A stretch of DNA of 64,000 nucleotides from Lutimonas saemankumensis (GCF_020171465.1 NZ_JAIUZR010000004.1:434001-498000); one strand, 5' to 3'; counted from the first letter of the stretch, positions 43,666 to 53,609 are shown. The notes: a model not told the origin generated them from the sequence alone. Numbers and translations are program-made.

Positions 43666-45969
43666 ATGAATTTAGATTATATCAAACCAGATGACTGGAA
43701 AATAATTGAGGAAGGATTCAACAAAGAACATGTTACTGCTTCAGAAAGTATCTTTAGCATTGGAAATGGCGCTATGGGACAGCGTGCCAATTTTGAAGAA
43801 GATTATAGCGGTGACACTTTTCAGGGAAGTTATATCGGTGGGATTTATTATCCTGACAAGACACGTGTTGGTTGGTGGAAAAACGGATATCCTGAATATT
43901 TTGCCAAGGTACTAAATGCTCCGAACTGGATAGGAATAGGAGTTAAGATCAACGGAAAAACCCTTGACTTAAATAGCTGCAAGGTTATCGATTTTAGCCG
44001 TGAACTCGACATGAGAAATGGTGTCCTGACAAGGTCTTTTATTGCAGAATTTGAAGACGGAGATATGGTAAAAATTCTGGCCACGAGGTTTCTGAGTATG
44101 GATCTGCAGGAGGTTGGAGTGATCAAATACAGTGTTACCCCGATCAATTTTCAGGGAACTATTGAATTTGACCCGTATTTAGATGCCGGCATCATGAATG
44201 AAGACAGTAATTACGATGAATTTTTCTGGGAGATTCTTGATAAAAAACAAGAAGATAACGAAGCTTTTATCATCTCGAAAACCTTGAAAACAGGATTTCA
44301 AGTGTGTACTGGAATGAAGATAGAGTTAATTCTCAACGATTACATCATTGACATTGAAAAAGAATCGTCTTCTACAGACAAAAGTATCAAATACGCCTAT
44401 AAAACGCTGGTAAACAGTGGAGACACTTTTACAATTGTAAAATACGGAGGATACACACAATCGATGAATCATCCAAATTCTGAGCTATATAATGTTTCTA
44501 AAAATACTTTGAATGCTGCAGCCGAACAAGGATTTGATCAACTGTTCGAAAAACAGCAAAAGGCCTGGGATAAAATATGGGATACTGCCGACATCACGAT
44601 CACCGGTGATATGAAGGCTCAACAGGCTATCCGATTTAATATTTTCCAGCTTAATCAAACCTATTCTGGAGATGATTCAAGATTGAATATTGGTCCAAAA
44701 GGGTTTACAGGTGAAAAGTACGGAGGTAGCACCTATTGGGATACCGAAGCATACTGTATACCTTTTTACATGAGTACCAAGGATAAGGACGTGGCCAGAA
44801 ATTTGCTTTTGTACAGATATAATCAATTGGACAAAGCCATTGAAAATGCCGAAAAATTAGGATTTACAAATGGCGCTGCCCTTTATCCAATGGTAACAAT
44901 GAATGGTGAGGAATGCCATAACGAATGGGAAATTACTTTTGAGGAAATTCACCGTAATGGAGCCATGGTGTATGCCATTTATAATTATGTGAATTACAGT
45001 GGAGACTACGAGTACGTGGTAACGCATGGAATGGAAGTAATTTTGGCCATTGCACGGTTTTGGAGTCAAAGAGCCACCTTATCCGGCGACAAGGACCAAT
45101 ATGTAATTCTGGGTGTAACCGGGCCCAATGAATACGAAAATAACATCAACAATAACTGGTATACAAATTATCTGGCCAAATGGTGCCTTGAATATGCGCT
45201 TGAAAATCTGGAGGAGATTAAGGATAAATACCCTGAAGATTATGTCCGCATCATTCAAAAAGTGGCATTGGACGAGTCCGAAATAGCCAACTGGACGGAA
45301 GTGGCTGATCGAATGTATTTCCCTTACAGTGAAAAATATGAAGTTTTTCTTCAGCAGGACGGGTTTCTGGATAAAGAACTTGTTCCGGCCGATCAATTAT
45401 CTAAAGCTGACAGGCCTATCAATCAAAACTGGTCCTGGGACAGAATATTGAGATCCCCTTATATCAAACAAGCTGATGTTCTTCAAGGATTTTATTTCTT
45501 TGAGAACCTTTTTGAACTGGAGGCTCTGGTAAAACATTTTGATTTTTATGAGCCCCTAACGGTCCATGAATCTTCCTTATCCCCATGTGTACATTCCATA
45601 CTGGCAGCCAAAATTGGAAGAATTGAAAAGGCCTATGAAATGTACCTGAGAACCTCAAGGCTGGATCTTGATGATTATAATCATGAAGTTCACGAAGGTT
45701 TGCATATCACGTCGATGGCGGGAACCTGGCTGTCCATCGTCCAAGGATTTGGAGGAATGCGAAACTTTAATGATCAGCTTTCATTTGACCCTGTTATTCC
45801 TAAAAACTGGAAATCTTACTCATTTAAAATCAAATACAGAGATCATACGATAAAAGTTTTCAAAAACCATGAAGGCTGTAAATTTTACAACGAATCCGAT
45901 ACACCTGTAAATATTATCGTCTCCGGAAAGGAGGTCACCATATTTAACCAGGATCTGGTCATATTATAA
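43666..45969 (+). CDS. GH65 maltose phosphorylase
   Basis: The 767-residue cytosolic enzyme phosphorolyses maltose to glucose and beta-glucose-1-phosphate. It shows SIGNGAMGQRANFEEDYSG at the N-terminus, a central (alpha/alpha)6 barrel with GSTYWDTEAYCIPFY and GEECHNEWEITFEEIHRNGA (about 410-430, holding the catalytic Glu), and ESSLSPCVHSILAAKIGR late on. GH65 also includes trehalose and kojibiose phosphorylases; the maltodextrin context favours maltose. Neighbouring pgmB completes the pathway. Confidence 0.9.
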   Translation: MNLDYIKPDDWKIIEEGFNKEHVTASESIFSIGNGAMGQRANFEEDYSGDTFQGSYIGGIYYPDKTRVGWWKNGYPEYFAKVLNAPNWIGIGVKINGKTLDLNSCKVIDFSRELDMRNGVLTRSFIAEFEDGDMVKILATRFLSMDLQEVGVIKYSVTPINFQGTIEFDPYLDAGIMNEDSNYDEFFWEILDKKQEDNEAFIISKTLKTGFQVCTGMKIELILNDYIIDIEKESSSTDKSIKYAYKTLVNSGDTFTIVKYGGYTQSMNHPNSELYNVSKNTLNAAAEQGFDQLFEKQQKAWDKIWDTADITITGDMKAQQAIRFNIFQLNQTYSGDDSRLNIGPKGFTGEKYGGSTYWDTEAYCIPFYMSTKDKDVARNLLLYRYNQLDKAIENAEKLGFTNGAALYPMVTMNGEECHNEWEITFEEIHRNGAMVYAIYNYVNYSGDYEYVVTHGMEVILAIARFWSQRATLSGDKDQYVILGVTGPNEYENNINNNWYTNYLAKWCLEYALENLEEIKDKYPEDYVRIIQKVALDESEIANWTEVADRMYFPYSEKYEVFLQQDGFLDKELVPADQLSKADRPINQNWSWDRILRSPYIKQADVLQGFYFFENLFELEALVKHFDFYEPLTVHESSLSPCVHSILAAKIGRIEKAYEMYLRTSRLDLDDYNHEVHEGLHITSMAGTWLSIVQGFGGMRNFNDQLSFDPVIPKNWKSYSFKIKYRDHTIKVFKNHEGCKFYNESDTPVNIIVSGKEVTIFNQDLVIL

Positions 45970-45986
45970 ACCTAAATTCAATACCT

Positions 45987-47846
45987 ATGAAACGTCTTGC
46001 ATTGTTCTTTATCAGCTTTATCTGTATTAGTGCCTTTGGTCAGATTGAAAGAGTCGAACCGCCAAACTGGTGGGTTGGCTTTAAAAATCAAGATCTTCAA
46101 TTGCTAATTAAGGGTGAGAATATCTCTGATTACACCCCAAATATTGAATATGCAGGAGTAAGTATTGTAAAAACTAACAAGGCGAAAAGCCCGAATTACC
46201 TTTTTCTCGATCTGAGTATTTCAACAGATACAAAGCCGGGAACAATGCAAATTGTTTTCGAGCGTAAAGGAAAGAAAAAACTCAAGTATGAATACGAGTT
46301 AAAAAAACGTTCAAGACCTTCAGAGGAATTTCTAGGTTTTGACAGTTCCGATGTAGTTTATTTAATTACCCCGGACCGTTTTGCGAATGCCCTGACTGAA
46401 AATGACATTGTTAAGGGATTAAAAGAAGCTGCTATAGACAGAAACGATGACTATGCAAGGCATGGAGGTGATATTAAAGGCATTTCAAACCATCTTGATT
46501 ACATCGATGAGATGGGGTTTACCGCAATCTGGTCTTGCCCTGTGCTTACCAATGACATGCCTCAGGCCTCTTATCACGGTTATGCCATTACGGATCTTTA
46601 CCAGATTGACCCAAGATTCGGCACCCTGGAAGAATATATTGAATTATCGCAAAAAGCAAAAGCCAAGGGGATTAAGTTAATTATGGATCAGGTAGCGAAT
46701 CATTGTGGGATAGGACACTGGTGGATAAAAGATCTGCCTTTTGAAGATTGGCTTAATTATCAGGCAGCCTATGAAGCTGGTGAGAAAACAACTTATTCAA
46801 ATCATAAAAGGACCACAAATCAGGACATCTATGCTTCCAAAATTGATGCCATTGGAATGACAAATGGATGGTTTACTGATAGTATGCCGGATTTGAATCA
46901 GAACAATCCGTTTATGGCAACCTACCTCATTCAAAATTCAATTTGGTGGATCGAAACAGCCCAACTTGGTGGAATCAGGCAGGATACCTATCCCTACCCG
47001 GACAAAATATTTATGTCAGAATGGGCAGGAGCCATTATGAAGGAGTATCCTAACTTTAGCATCGTTGGCGAAGAATGGAGTTATAATCCGTTACTTGTTG
47101 CTTATTGGCAGCAGGGTGCCGAGAACCATGACGGATACCATTCAAATCTGACCTCGTCAATGGATTTTCCAATGCAGAAGACAATTTCAGATGCACTTAA
47201 AGAGAAAGAACAATGGAATTCGGGGCTAATCAAAATTTATGAAGGCCTTGCCAATGATTTCCATTATCCGAACCCTGAGAAAATCATGATTTTTCCTGAC
47301 AATCATGATATGGACAGGATACATACCCAACTCAATGAGGATCCGGTACTTACCAAAATGGCTCTGGCTTATCATTTAACCTTGCCCAGAATTCCTCAAA
47401 TTTACTATGGCACCGAGATATTAATGCAGAATACGGCTAAACCCGGGGATCATGGACTGATCAGGACCGATTTTCCCGGAGGCTGGGAAGGAGATGAGGT
47501 GAATGCTTTTACCGGAGAGGGCCTCAAAGCGGATCAAAAAGACATGCAGGCCTATGTAAAGACACTTTTGCGATTCAGAAAAAACTCCAAAGCTATACAC
47601 AAAGGGAAAACTGTACACTTTGCACCAAAGGATGGGGTCTATGTCATGTTCAGAGTTTTAAATGAAGAAACCGTGGTGTTGATTCTAAATAAAAATGATG
47701 ACCCCGTTGAACTGGATTTATTACGATTTAAGGAAATGATTCTTGACAACAGAGATCTAAAGGATGTAATCACGGGGGAGAATCTGATTTGGAAGGATAA
47801 ATTAGTTCTAAAGGAAAAAGGAGCCAGGGTATTGTCCACAAAATAG
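45987..47846 (+). CDS. GH13 neopullulanase/cyclomaltodextrinase-like enzyme (SusA type)
   Basis: A 619-residue exported enzyme (signal 1-18, SAFGQ) without lipoprotein Cys, so periplasmic. An N-terminal cyclomaltodextrinase-type beta domain (about 20-110, VEPPNWWVGFKNQDLQLLI) precedes the GH13 barrel. Catalytic residues: Asp in GGIRQDTYPYPD (about 333), Glu in SIVGEEWSY (about 361), Asp in FPDNHDMDR. It degrades imported malto-oligosaccharides to maltose and glucose, like B. thetaiotaomicron SusA. Confidence 0.92.
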   Translation: MKRLALFFISFICISAFGQIERVEPPNWWVGFKNQDLQLLIKGENISDYTPNIEYAGVSIVKTNKAKSPNYLFLDLSISTDTKPGTMQIVFERKGKKKLKYEYELKKRSRPSEEFLGFDSSDVVYLITPDRFANALTENDIVKGLKEAAIDRNDDYARHGGDIKGISNHLDYIDEMGFTAIWSCPVLTNDMPQASYHGYAITDLYQIDPRFGTLEEYIELSQKAKAKGIKLIMDQVANHCGIGHWWIKDLPFEDWLNYQAAYEAGEKTTYSNHKRTTNQDIYASKIDAIGMTNGWFTDSMPDLNQNNPFMATYLIQNSIWWIETAQLGGIRQDTYPYPDKIFMSEWAGAIMKEYPNFSIVGEEWSYNPLLVAYWQQGAENHDGYHSNLTSSMDFPMQKTISDALKEKEQWNSGLIKIYEGLANDFHYPNPEKIMIFPDNHDMDRIHTQLNEDPVLTKMALAYHLTLPRIPQIYYGTEILMQNTAKPGDHGLIRTDFPGGWEGDEVNAFTGEGLKADQKDMQAYVKTLLRFRKNSKAIHKGKTVHFAPKDGVYVMFRVLNEETVVLILNKNDDPVELDLLRFKEMILDNRDLKDVITGENLIWKDKLVLKEKGARVLSTK

Positions 47847-47850
47847 ATCT

Positions 47851-49008
47851 ATGCGCAGAATCAGTTGTTCATATCATTATGTTTATCTGTTTTTCTTTGC
47901 TATCTGTTCAAATTTAGTGTCTGCGCAGGTAACTTTTGTGATTGATGAAATCCCTGAGAACACCCCGGTAGGTGAGAAGATATTCATTTCCGGCAATTTT
48001 GAAGGATGGACAGGCGGGCAAGACAAATATAAAATGAAATCCATGCAAGGAAAGTATGTATATACCTTCAATGAAATGGATGAGAGGCCGATCGAATTTA
48101 AGTTTACAAGAGGTAGCTGGGCTACCGTGGAGGTAGATCATGAAGGGCTACAGATGGAGAACAGAACCTATTCGTTTAAACGGGAAAATGACACCGTGAA
48201 CCTTAGCATTTCGCGATGGCACGATTTCAGCCCGGCAAAAAGCACTGCCTCAAAAAATGTCCGTGTTCTTGATGAAAACTTTGATATGCTTCCTTTGAAC
48301 AAAAAAAGAAGAATCTGGATCTATCTTCCTGAGGAATATGAAAATGATCAAAAAAAATATCCTGTTTTGTACATGCATGACGGACAGAATTTGTTTGATG
48401 CAACTACTTCCTTCAGTGGTGAATGGCAAGTGGATGAGACGCTGGACAAACTGAAAGATTCAATCGGCCTGGAACTTATCGTAGTTGCAATTGATCATGG
48501 AGGAGCTGAAAGAATTGATGAATATTCGCCCTGGAACCTTGAAAATTATCCAACAAATGCAGAAGGAGATCAATATGTAAGATTCATTTCTGAGAATTTA
48601 AAGCCCTATGTGGATGAGAATTACCGTACACTTAAAGAAGCTGAAAATACGGGTATAATGGGAAGCTCCCTGGGCGGCCTGATCTCATTTTATACAGCCA
48701 TCGAATACCCTGAAGTATTTGGTATAGCAGGTATCTTTTCACCTTCTTTTCCACTGGTGGATGAAGAGATAGAAATTTCTCAGAGAAACCCTGAACTACA
48801 AAAACTTAGAATTTATTTCATGTCGGGAGGTCGTGAAGGCCACAATGTCGTTAAGGAAATGAAACTTATGTCTGAAAAAATGATTCAATCAGGCATACCC
48901 GTTGAAAATATTTATACCAGGGTAAACCCCGTCGGAGAACACAATGAAAAGCTTTGGAAAGCTGAATTTGAAAGGGCTGTAATCTGGTTATTCGAACCTA
49001 AAACTTGA
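47851..49008 (+). CDS. exported esterase-like alpha/beta hydrolase with N-terminal carbohydrate-binding-like domain
   Basis: The 385-residue protein has a signal peptide (about 1-25), a beta-sandwich of CBM20/48 type (about 27-120; FISGNFEGWTGGQDKYKM), and an esterase D/Fes-like domain (about 140-385) with VLYMHDGQNLFDA, the nucleophile elbow MGSSLGGLISFY and a late GEHNEKLW His. Similar proteins are found in glucan loci; the substrate could be an acylated sugar or it may be inactive. It lies 4 bp after the SusA-type gene and 18 bp before the next GH13 gene. Confidence 0.8.
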   Translation: MRRISCSYHYVYLFFFAICSNLVSAQVTFVIDEIPENTPVGEKIFISGNFEGWTGGQDKYKMKSMQGKYVYTFNEMDERPIEFKFTRGSWATVEVDHEGLQMENRTYSFKRENDTVNLSISRWHDFSPAKSTASKNVRVLDENFDMLPLNKKRRIWIYLPEEYENDQKKYPVLYMHDGQNLFDATTSFSGEWQVDETLDKLKDSIGLELIVVAIDHGGAERIDEYSPWNLENYPTNAEGDQYVRFISENLKPYVDENYRTLKEAENTGIMGSSLGGLISFYTAIEYPEVFGIAGIFSPSFPLVDEEIEISQRNPELQKLRIYFMSGGREGHNVVKEMKLMSEKMIQSGIPVENIYTRVNPVGEHNEKLWKAEFERAVIWLFEPKT

Positions 49009-49026
49009 ATCAAAAATTATTGAAAT

Positions 49027-50727
49027 ATGAACACAATGTTTAAGAACCTCTTGCTTGTCAGTATAGTGATATTGATCTCTTCATGCGGAAGAGATACTCA
49101 AAAAGCTTCGGAATCGGCCGGGGAAAGGTCAAATGCTGAAACTTTGACGGAAGAAACACCTTTTCTTTGGGAAAATGCCAATTTATACTTCCTTCTTACC
49201 GACAGGTTCAATAATGCAGATCCGGAAAATGACATGAACTTTGACAGGAATTTACCAACTGCTCCCATGAGGGGATTCCAGGGTGGTGATATTAAAGGAA
49301 TAACCGCAAAAATCAAAGATGGTTATTTTACAGATTTGGGAATCAATGCCATATGGTTCACGCCCGTCGTTGAACAAATTCATGGAGGTACAGATGAGGG
49401 AACAGGATTTACATACGGCTTTCACGGTTATTGGGCAAAGGACTGGACGGCACTGGATCCAAACTTTGGAACCTTGGAAGATCTCGCTGAACTTGTAAAA
49501 GTAGCTCATGAGAATAAAATTAGAATCGTAATGGATGCCGTGATCAATCACACGGGCCCTGTTACTGAAAAAGACCCTGTCTGGCCATCGGATTGGGTTA
49601 GAACCAGTCCTAAATGCGAATTTGATTCCTACGAAACAGCTGTGACCTGCACTCTAGTTGAAAATCTTCCGGACATATTAACCGAATCGGATGATAATGT
49701 TGAACTTCCTGAGGCACTTATTAAAAAATGGAAGGCAGAAGGAAGATATGAAAAGGAAATGGCAGAGCTTGATTCCTTCTTTGAAAGGACGGGATACCCG
49801 AGGGCTCCCAGGTTCTACATTATTAAATGGCTTACGGATTTTGTGAGAGATTTTGGTATTGACGGATTCAGAGCAGATACTGTAAGGCACATAGAAGAAC
49901 AAGTATGGGCTGAGTTCAAAAACGAATGTGATGAGGCATTTTTATCATGGAAAAAAAATAATCCTGGATTGGTATTGGATGACAACGATTTTTACATGGT
50001 TGGAGAGGTTTATGGATACTATATTATTTCAACAGGAAAAAGTTTTGATTTCGGAGATGTTAAGGTGAATTATTACGACCATGGCTTTGACAGTATGATC
50101 AATTTTGAATTCAAACAGAGTGCAGAACAGGATTATGAAAGTATTTTCTCAACCTACAGCAATATGCTCAATAATGACAGCTCTGGATTTCAGGTACTCA
50201 ACTATCTGACCTCTCATGATGATTCCACTCCTTTTGATAAAGAAAGAGCTAAACCTTATGAATCAGCAACGAAATTGCTGTTATCACCTGGAACGGCCCA
50301 GGTATATTACGGAGATGAATCTGCACGAAACCTTATTATCGAAGGAACCCAGGGGGATGCAACTTTGAGATCCTTTATGAACTGGGAAGATATCAGTACA
50401 AATCCGGAAACCCAGTCTTTGCTGGAACACTGGCAAAAATTAGGTAAATTCAGAATTGCACATCCATCTATTGGTGCAGGAAAGCACAAAATGATCAGTG
50501 AATCTCCTTATGTTTTCCAGAGACAATTTAAAAAGGGTGATTTTGAAGATACCGTAGTCGTAGGGCTTAATCTTGGTGAGGGCAGCCAAACCATATCTGT
50601 TGGTAATAATTTTAAAGAAGGAGCAGCCTTACATGACGCCTATTCTGGGATTAAAACTGTTGTAAAAAATGGTGCGGTAGAAATCAATAGTCCTCACTCA
50701 ATTATTTTATTGGAAGAAGTTAGATAA
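49027..50727 (+). CDS. GH13 alpha-amylase-family lipoprotein
   Basis: A 566-residue lipoprotein (LISSCGRDT, lipidated Cys20). The GH13 barrel includes the first conserved region MDAVINHTG, the nucleophile Asp in IDGFRADTVRH (about 284), the acid/base Glu in MVGEVYGYY (about 327), and the Asp in LTSHDDST (about 398). It is probably anchored in the outer membrane and acts on starch at the surface or in the periplasm, like SusG/SusB partners, though the exact specificity is not readable. Ends 8 bp before the next GH13 gene. Confidence 0.92.
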   Translation: MNTMFKNLLLVSIVILISSCGRDTQKASESAGERSNAETLTEETPFLWENANLYFLLTDRFNNADPENDMNFDRNLPTAPMRGFQGGDIKGITAKIKDGYFTDLGINAIWFTPVVEQIHGGTDEGTGFTYGFHGYWAKDWTALDPNFGTLEDLAELVKVAHENKIRIVMDAVINHTGPVTEKDPVWPSDWVRTSPKCEFDSYETAVTCTLVENLPDILTESDDNVELPEALIKKWKAEGRYEKEMAELDSFFERTGYPRAPRFYIIKWLTDFVRDFGIDGFRADTVRHIEEQVWAEFKNECDEAFLSWKKNNPGLVLDDNDFYMVGEVYGYYIISTGKSFDFGDVKVNYYDHGFDSMINFEFKQSAEQDYESIFSTYSNMLNNDSSGFQVLNYLTSHDDSTPFDKERAKPYESATKLLLSPGTAQVYYGDESARNLIIEGTQGDATLRSFMNWEDISTNPETQSLLEHWQKLGKFRIAHPSIGAGKHKMISESPYVFQRQFKKGDFEDTVVVGLNLGEGSQTISVGNNFKEGAALHDAYSGIKTVVKNGAVEINSPHSIILLEEVR

Positions 50728-50735
50728 AGTTTCTT

Positions 50736-52619
50736 ATGAAAAAACCAGCTATTCTTTTTATAATTTCATTAATCGGCTTATTTTTCGGCTGTTCAAAGAA
50801 TAATGATCAAAATATTCCTGAGATGAAGGATGACAAACATAAAAAAGTAATCTATCAGGTTTTCACACGCCTTTTTGGTAATGAAAACAGGACCAACAAA
50901 CCCTGGGGTACGATTGAAGAAAACGGAGTAGGAAAATTCAATGATTTTAGTGATAGTGCTTTAAAAGGTATACGTGAACTTGGAGTTACTCATATTTGGT
51001 ACACGGGGGTATTACATCATGCCATGGTAACAGACTATACGGCTTACGGAATCTCAAATGACGATCCGGATGTAGTAAAAGGCAGGGCAGGATCACCCTA
51101 TGCCGTAAAAGACTATTACAGTGTAGATCCTGATCTTGCAGAAGACCCAGCCCGGCGAATGGAGGAGTTCGAGGCGCTTATAGAGAGGACACATAATCAG
51201 GGTATGAAAGTAATCATCGATATAGTTCCCAATCATATAGCCAGAAAATACGAAGGCTTAAATAATCCTGAAGGTGTTGTGGACTTCGGGGAAAATGATG
51301 ATAATTCAGTTACCTATAAAAGGGATAACAATTTTTATTATATCAATGGGGAATCCTTTCAGGTCCCGGAATGGAGAGATAATTACAAGCCTCTGGGAGG
51401 GGAAACACATCCTCTTGCCGATGGTAAATTTGAAGAAAATCCGGCAAAATGGACCGGAAATGGCTCGCGTTTATCTCGGCCGGATCAAAATGACTGGTAT
51501 GAAACAGTAAAAATCAACTATGGAATTGCTCCAGACGGAACGAAGGATTTTGAAAGCCTCCCGCAAGGTTACGATCAGATGGATTTTAACGCCCATTATG
51601 AATTCTGGAAGGATAAGAACGTTCCTGATTCCTGGATCAAATTCCGGGATATTGCACTTTTCTGGCTGTCCAAGGGAGTTGACGGCCTGAGGTATGATAT
51701 GGCCGAAATGGTTCCCGTTGAATTTTGGAGTTACATGAATTCCTCCATTAAAGTCAAATACCCGGAGGCCTTATTACTGGCAGAAGTTTATAATCCAAGC
51801 TTATATAGGGATTATATACGCTTGGGGAAAATGGATTATTTGTACGATAAAGTTGGTTTTTATGATAGCATAAAACATATCGTACAGGGCCATGGCTGGA
51901 CGGATCATATTCCAAAGGTTCAGGAGGAAGTCCAGGATATTGAACATCAGATGCTTCATTTTCTTGAAAATCATGATGAACAAAGAATTGCTAGTCCCGA
52001 TTTTGCGGGGTCTGCGGAAAAAGGAAAGCCCGCTATGGTAGTTTCAACTACCATCAGCACTTCTCCTACCCTTGTGTATTTTGCTCAGGAATTTGGAGAA
52101 CCAGGGGCCGAAAATGCCGGATTTGGCTCCCCGACTCGTACTTCAATTTTCGATTATATAGGGGTTCCTTCTTTACAACGCTGGACAAATCATAAAAAAT
52201 TCGACGGAGGATCGCTTAAGCCTGAAGAACAACAACTACGTTCATTCTATAAAAAGCTTCTGTCTTTCACTATTGGAAGCGGGGCCCTGATGGGAAAATA
52301 TCGAGAAATTCACTATTTCAATAAAGACCGTAACCCTGCTTACGATCATCGTATTTTCTCTTTTGTGCGATGGAGTCAGAATGAACACTTGGTTATTGTT
52401 TCCAATTTTGACGAAAACAACCATTATAAAACTGACCTTATTATTCCCGAAGATCTTATTAAAGAGTGGGGGCTTCAAGATGGCACCACCTACCAGGTGA
52501 AAGATGAGCTTTCGGATAACTCAATAAGCGAACTGACAATTGTTCAGGGAGAGGGGAAAATAAGTATTGATCTCGCTCCCCTTGATTCGAATATTTTTCG
52601 TTTACAAAAAAATAAATAG
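50736..52619 (+). CDS. GH13 alpha-amylase-family lipoprotein
   Basis: A 627-residue lipoprotein (GLFFGCSKN, lipidated Cys19). GH13 motifs: VIIDIVPNHIAR, Asp nucleophile in VDGLRYDMAEM (about 321), Glu in LLAEVYNP (about 350), Asp in LENHDEQR (about 413). The loop after the first motif (EGVVDFGENDDNSVTYKRD) is longer than usual and is typical of a subfamily of Bacteroidetes GH13 enzymes. A C-terminal beta domain ends the protein. It is the last gene of the plus-strand operon and is followed by a hairpin. Confidence 0.92.
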   Translation: MKKPAILFIISLIGLFFGCSKNNDQNIPEMKDDKHKKVIYQVFTRLFGNENRTNKPWGTIEENGVGKFNDFSDSALKGIRELGVTHIWYTGVLHHAMVTDYTAYGISNDDPDVVKGRAGSPYAVKDYYSVDPDLAEDPARRMEEFEALIERTHNQGMKVIIDIVPNHIARKYEGLNNPEGVVDFGENDDNSVTYKRDNNFYYINGESFQVPEWRDNYKPLGGETHPLADGKFEENPAKWTGNGSRLSRPDQNDWYETVKINYGIAPDGTKDFESLPQGYDQMDFNAHYEFWKDKNVPDSWIKFRDIALFWLSKGVDGLRYDMAEMVPVEFWSYMNSSIKVKYPEALLLAEVYNPSLYRDYIRLGKMDYLYDKVGFYDSIKHIVQGHGWTDHIPKVQEEVQDIEHQMLHFLENHDEQRIASPDFAGSAEKGKPAMVVSTTISTSPTLVYFAQEFGEPGAENAGFGSPTRTSIFDYIGVPSLQRWTNHKKFDGGSLKPEEQQLRSFYKKLLSFTIGSGALMGKYREIHYFNKDRNPAYDHRIFSFVRWSQNEHLVIVSNFDENNHYKTDLIIPEDLIKEWGLQDGTTYQVKDELSDNSISELTIVQGEGKISIDLAPLDSNIFRLQKNK

Positions 52620-52649
52620 GCTACACCCTCGAGTGTGAACCTATTTATT
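52611..52649 (+). terminator. hairpin at the end of the maltose operon
   Basis: Arms 52611-52620 (AATAAATAGG) and 52640-52649 are complementary and enclose a second short stem (ACAC/GTGT). The stop codon is inside the left arm, and a short T-rich stretch follows. Confidence 0.6.
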
Positions 52650-52680
52650 CTTCATGAAGGGGGAAAAATTTGATTAATTA

Positions 52681-53112
52681 TCAGGTTTTGTTAATGAGTA
52701 ATTTTTGTTTGTGCTGGATCATAATTTCTTTGATCAAAGCAAATATCTTTTTCTTAACATATCTGAACTTCAGGGTATAATTGTCATATTCTATTTTGAT
52801 CTTTTCATGTTCCGTCAACAACTTTGAAGTTCTTGATGCTTGTATATTTTCAAGCATTATTCCGGTATTTTCATCATGTTTCCGGGTTCTGTCGACCAAT
52901 TCCGTACCCAACGATTCAACCTCTTTTAACCTTTTTATCAACTTTCGGGTTGGTTCGTAAAGTTTGGTGGAACTTAAATCCAAAAAATGCGTACTCAATA
53001 AGTGCTCAAGAAATAGCTGTTCATCTTTCATAAACTCCATTTCACTCAACCAATTGGACGTCTCTTCATGTAAATGGTACAATTCTTTTTCTCCGGCTTC
53101 CATAATATTCAA
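52681..53112 (-). CDS. helical coiled-coil protein of unknown function
   Basis: The 143-residue protein is charged and almost wholly helical, with heptad-like stretches (about 55-110, LIKRLKEVESLGTELVDRTRKH). There is no signal peptide, membrane segment or cysteine. An HLHEETSNWLSEMEFMKDEQLFLEHLLS opening (quoted loosely) is rich in acidic and aromatic residues. I do not recognise a named family. It follows the hsp20 gene by 53 bp, across a weak hairpin, and may be partly co-expressed with it as a stress protein. Confidence 0.65.
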   Translation of the reverse strand: MNIMEAGEKELYHLHEETSNWLSEMEFMKDEQLFLEHLLSTHFLDLSSTKLYEPTRKLIKRLKEVESLGTELVDRTRKHDENTGIMLENIQASRTSKLLTEHEKIKIEYDNYTLKFRYVKKKIFALIKEIMIQHKQKLLINKT

Positions 53113-53133
53113 TTTAAAAGTTTTATTAATTTA

Positions 53134-53159
53134 AAATAGGGAGCCTAAACTCCCTATTT
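53134..53159 (-). terminator. weak terminator after hsp20
   Basis: Arms 53134-53143 (AAATAGGGAG) and 53150-53159 are complementary around a 6-nt loop. Only four T follow on the minus strand, so read-through into the coiled-coil gene is likely. Confidence 0.55.
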
Positions 53160-53165
53160 CAAAGA

Positions 53166-53609
53166 TCAATGAACCTCAATCATTTGTTTTGGAGTAGTTT
53201 CCACTACAGGAACTTTGTTCAAAACTAATTTCAAGATACCACGTTTGTAGGTCGCATCGATTTTTTCATCTTCATTTACATTTTCTGGCAAAGTAAATGA
53301 TCTGTAAAAAGAATTGTAGTTAAACTCTCGGCGAGTGTAGTCTTTTTTCTCTTTTTTCTTCTCTTCGCTGTTTTCAGCTTCGATTTTTAACATTCCATTC
53401 TCAATACATACTTCAAAATCTTTTTTATTAAAACCTGGAGCTGCAATTTCGATATCATAAGAATCTTCAGTTTCTTTGATATTCATTGCAGGTATCCATC
53501 TGTCCTCCATAAAAAAGTCATTGGTAAGCAACCTGTCCGATCCTAAAAGATCTGAAAACATGTTGTCGTACCAAGGTAATCTGGGTCTTTTAAATTTTAC
53601 AAGAGTCAT
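53166..53609 (-). CDS. Hsp20/alpha-crystallin small heat-shock protein
   Basis: From the ATG at 53609 the protein has 147 residues: an N-terminal region with WYDNMFSDLLG, the alpha-crystallin domain (about 40-135; MNIKETEDSYDIEIAAPGF, NYNSFYRSFTLPENV, YKRGILKLVLNKV) and a short tail without a clear IxI motif. It is an ATP-independent holdase that keeps unfolding proteins soluble. A longer reading frame from 53669 exists but would run over the promoter and operator; the 53609 start (MTLVKFKRPRLPW) is preferred. Its promoter carries the tandem FNR-like sites described at 53639-53704. Confidence 0.93.
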   Translation of the reverse strand: MTLVKFKRPRLPWYDNMFSDLLGSDRLLTNDFFMEDRWIPAMNIKETEDSYDIEIAAPGFNKKDFEVCIENGMLKIEAENSEEKKKEKKDYTRREFNYNSFYRSFTLPENVNEDEKIDATYKRGILKLVLNKVPVVETTPKQMIEVH

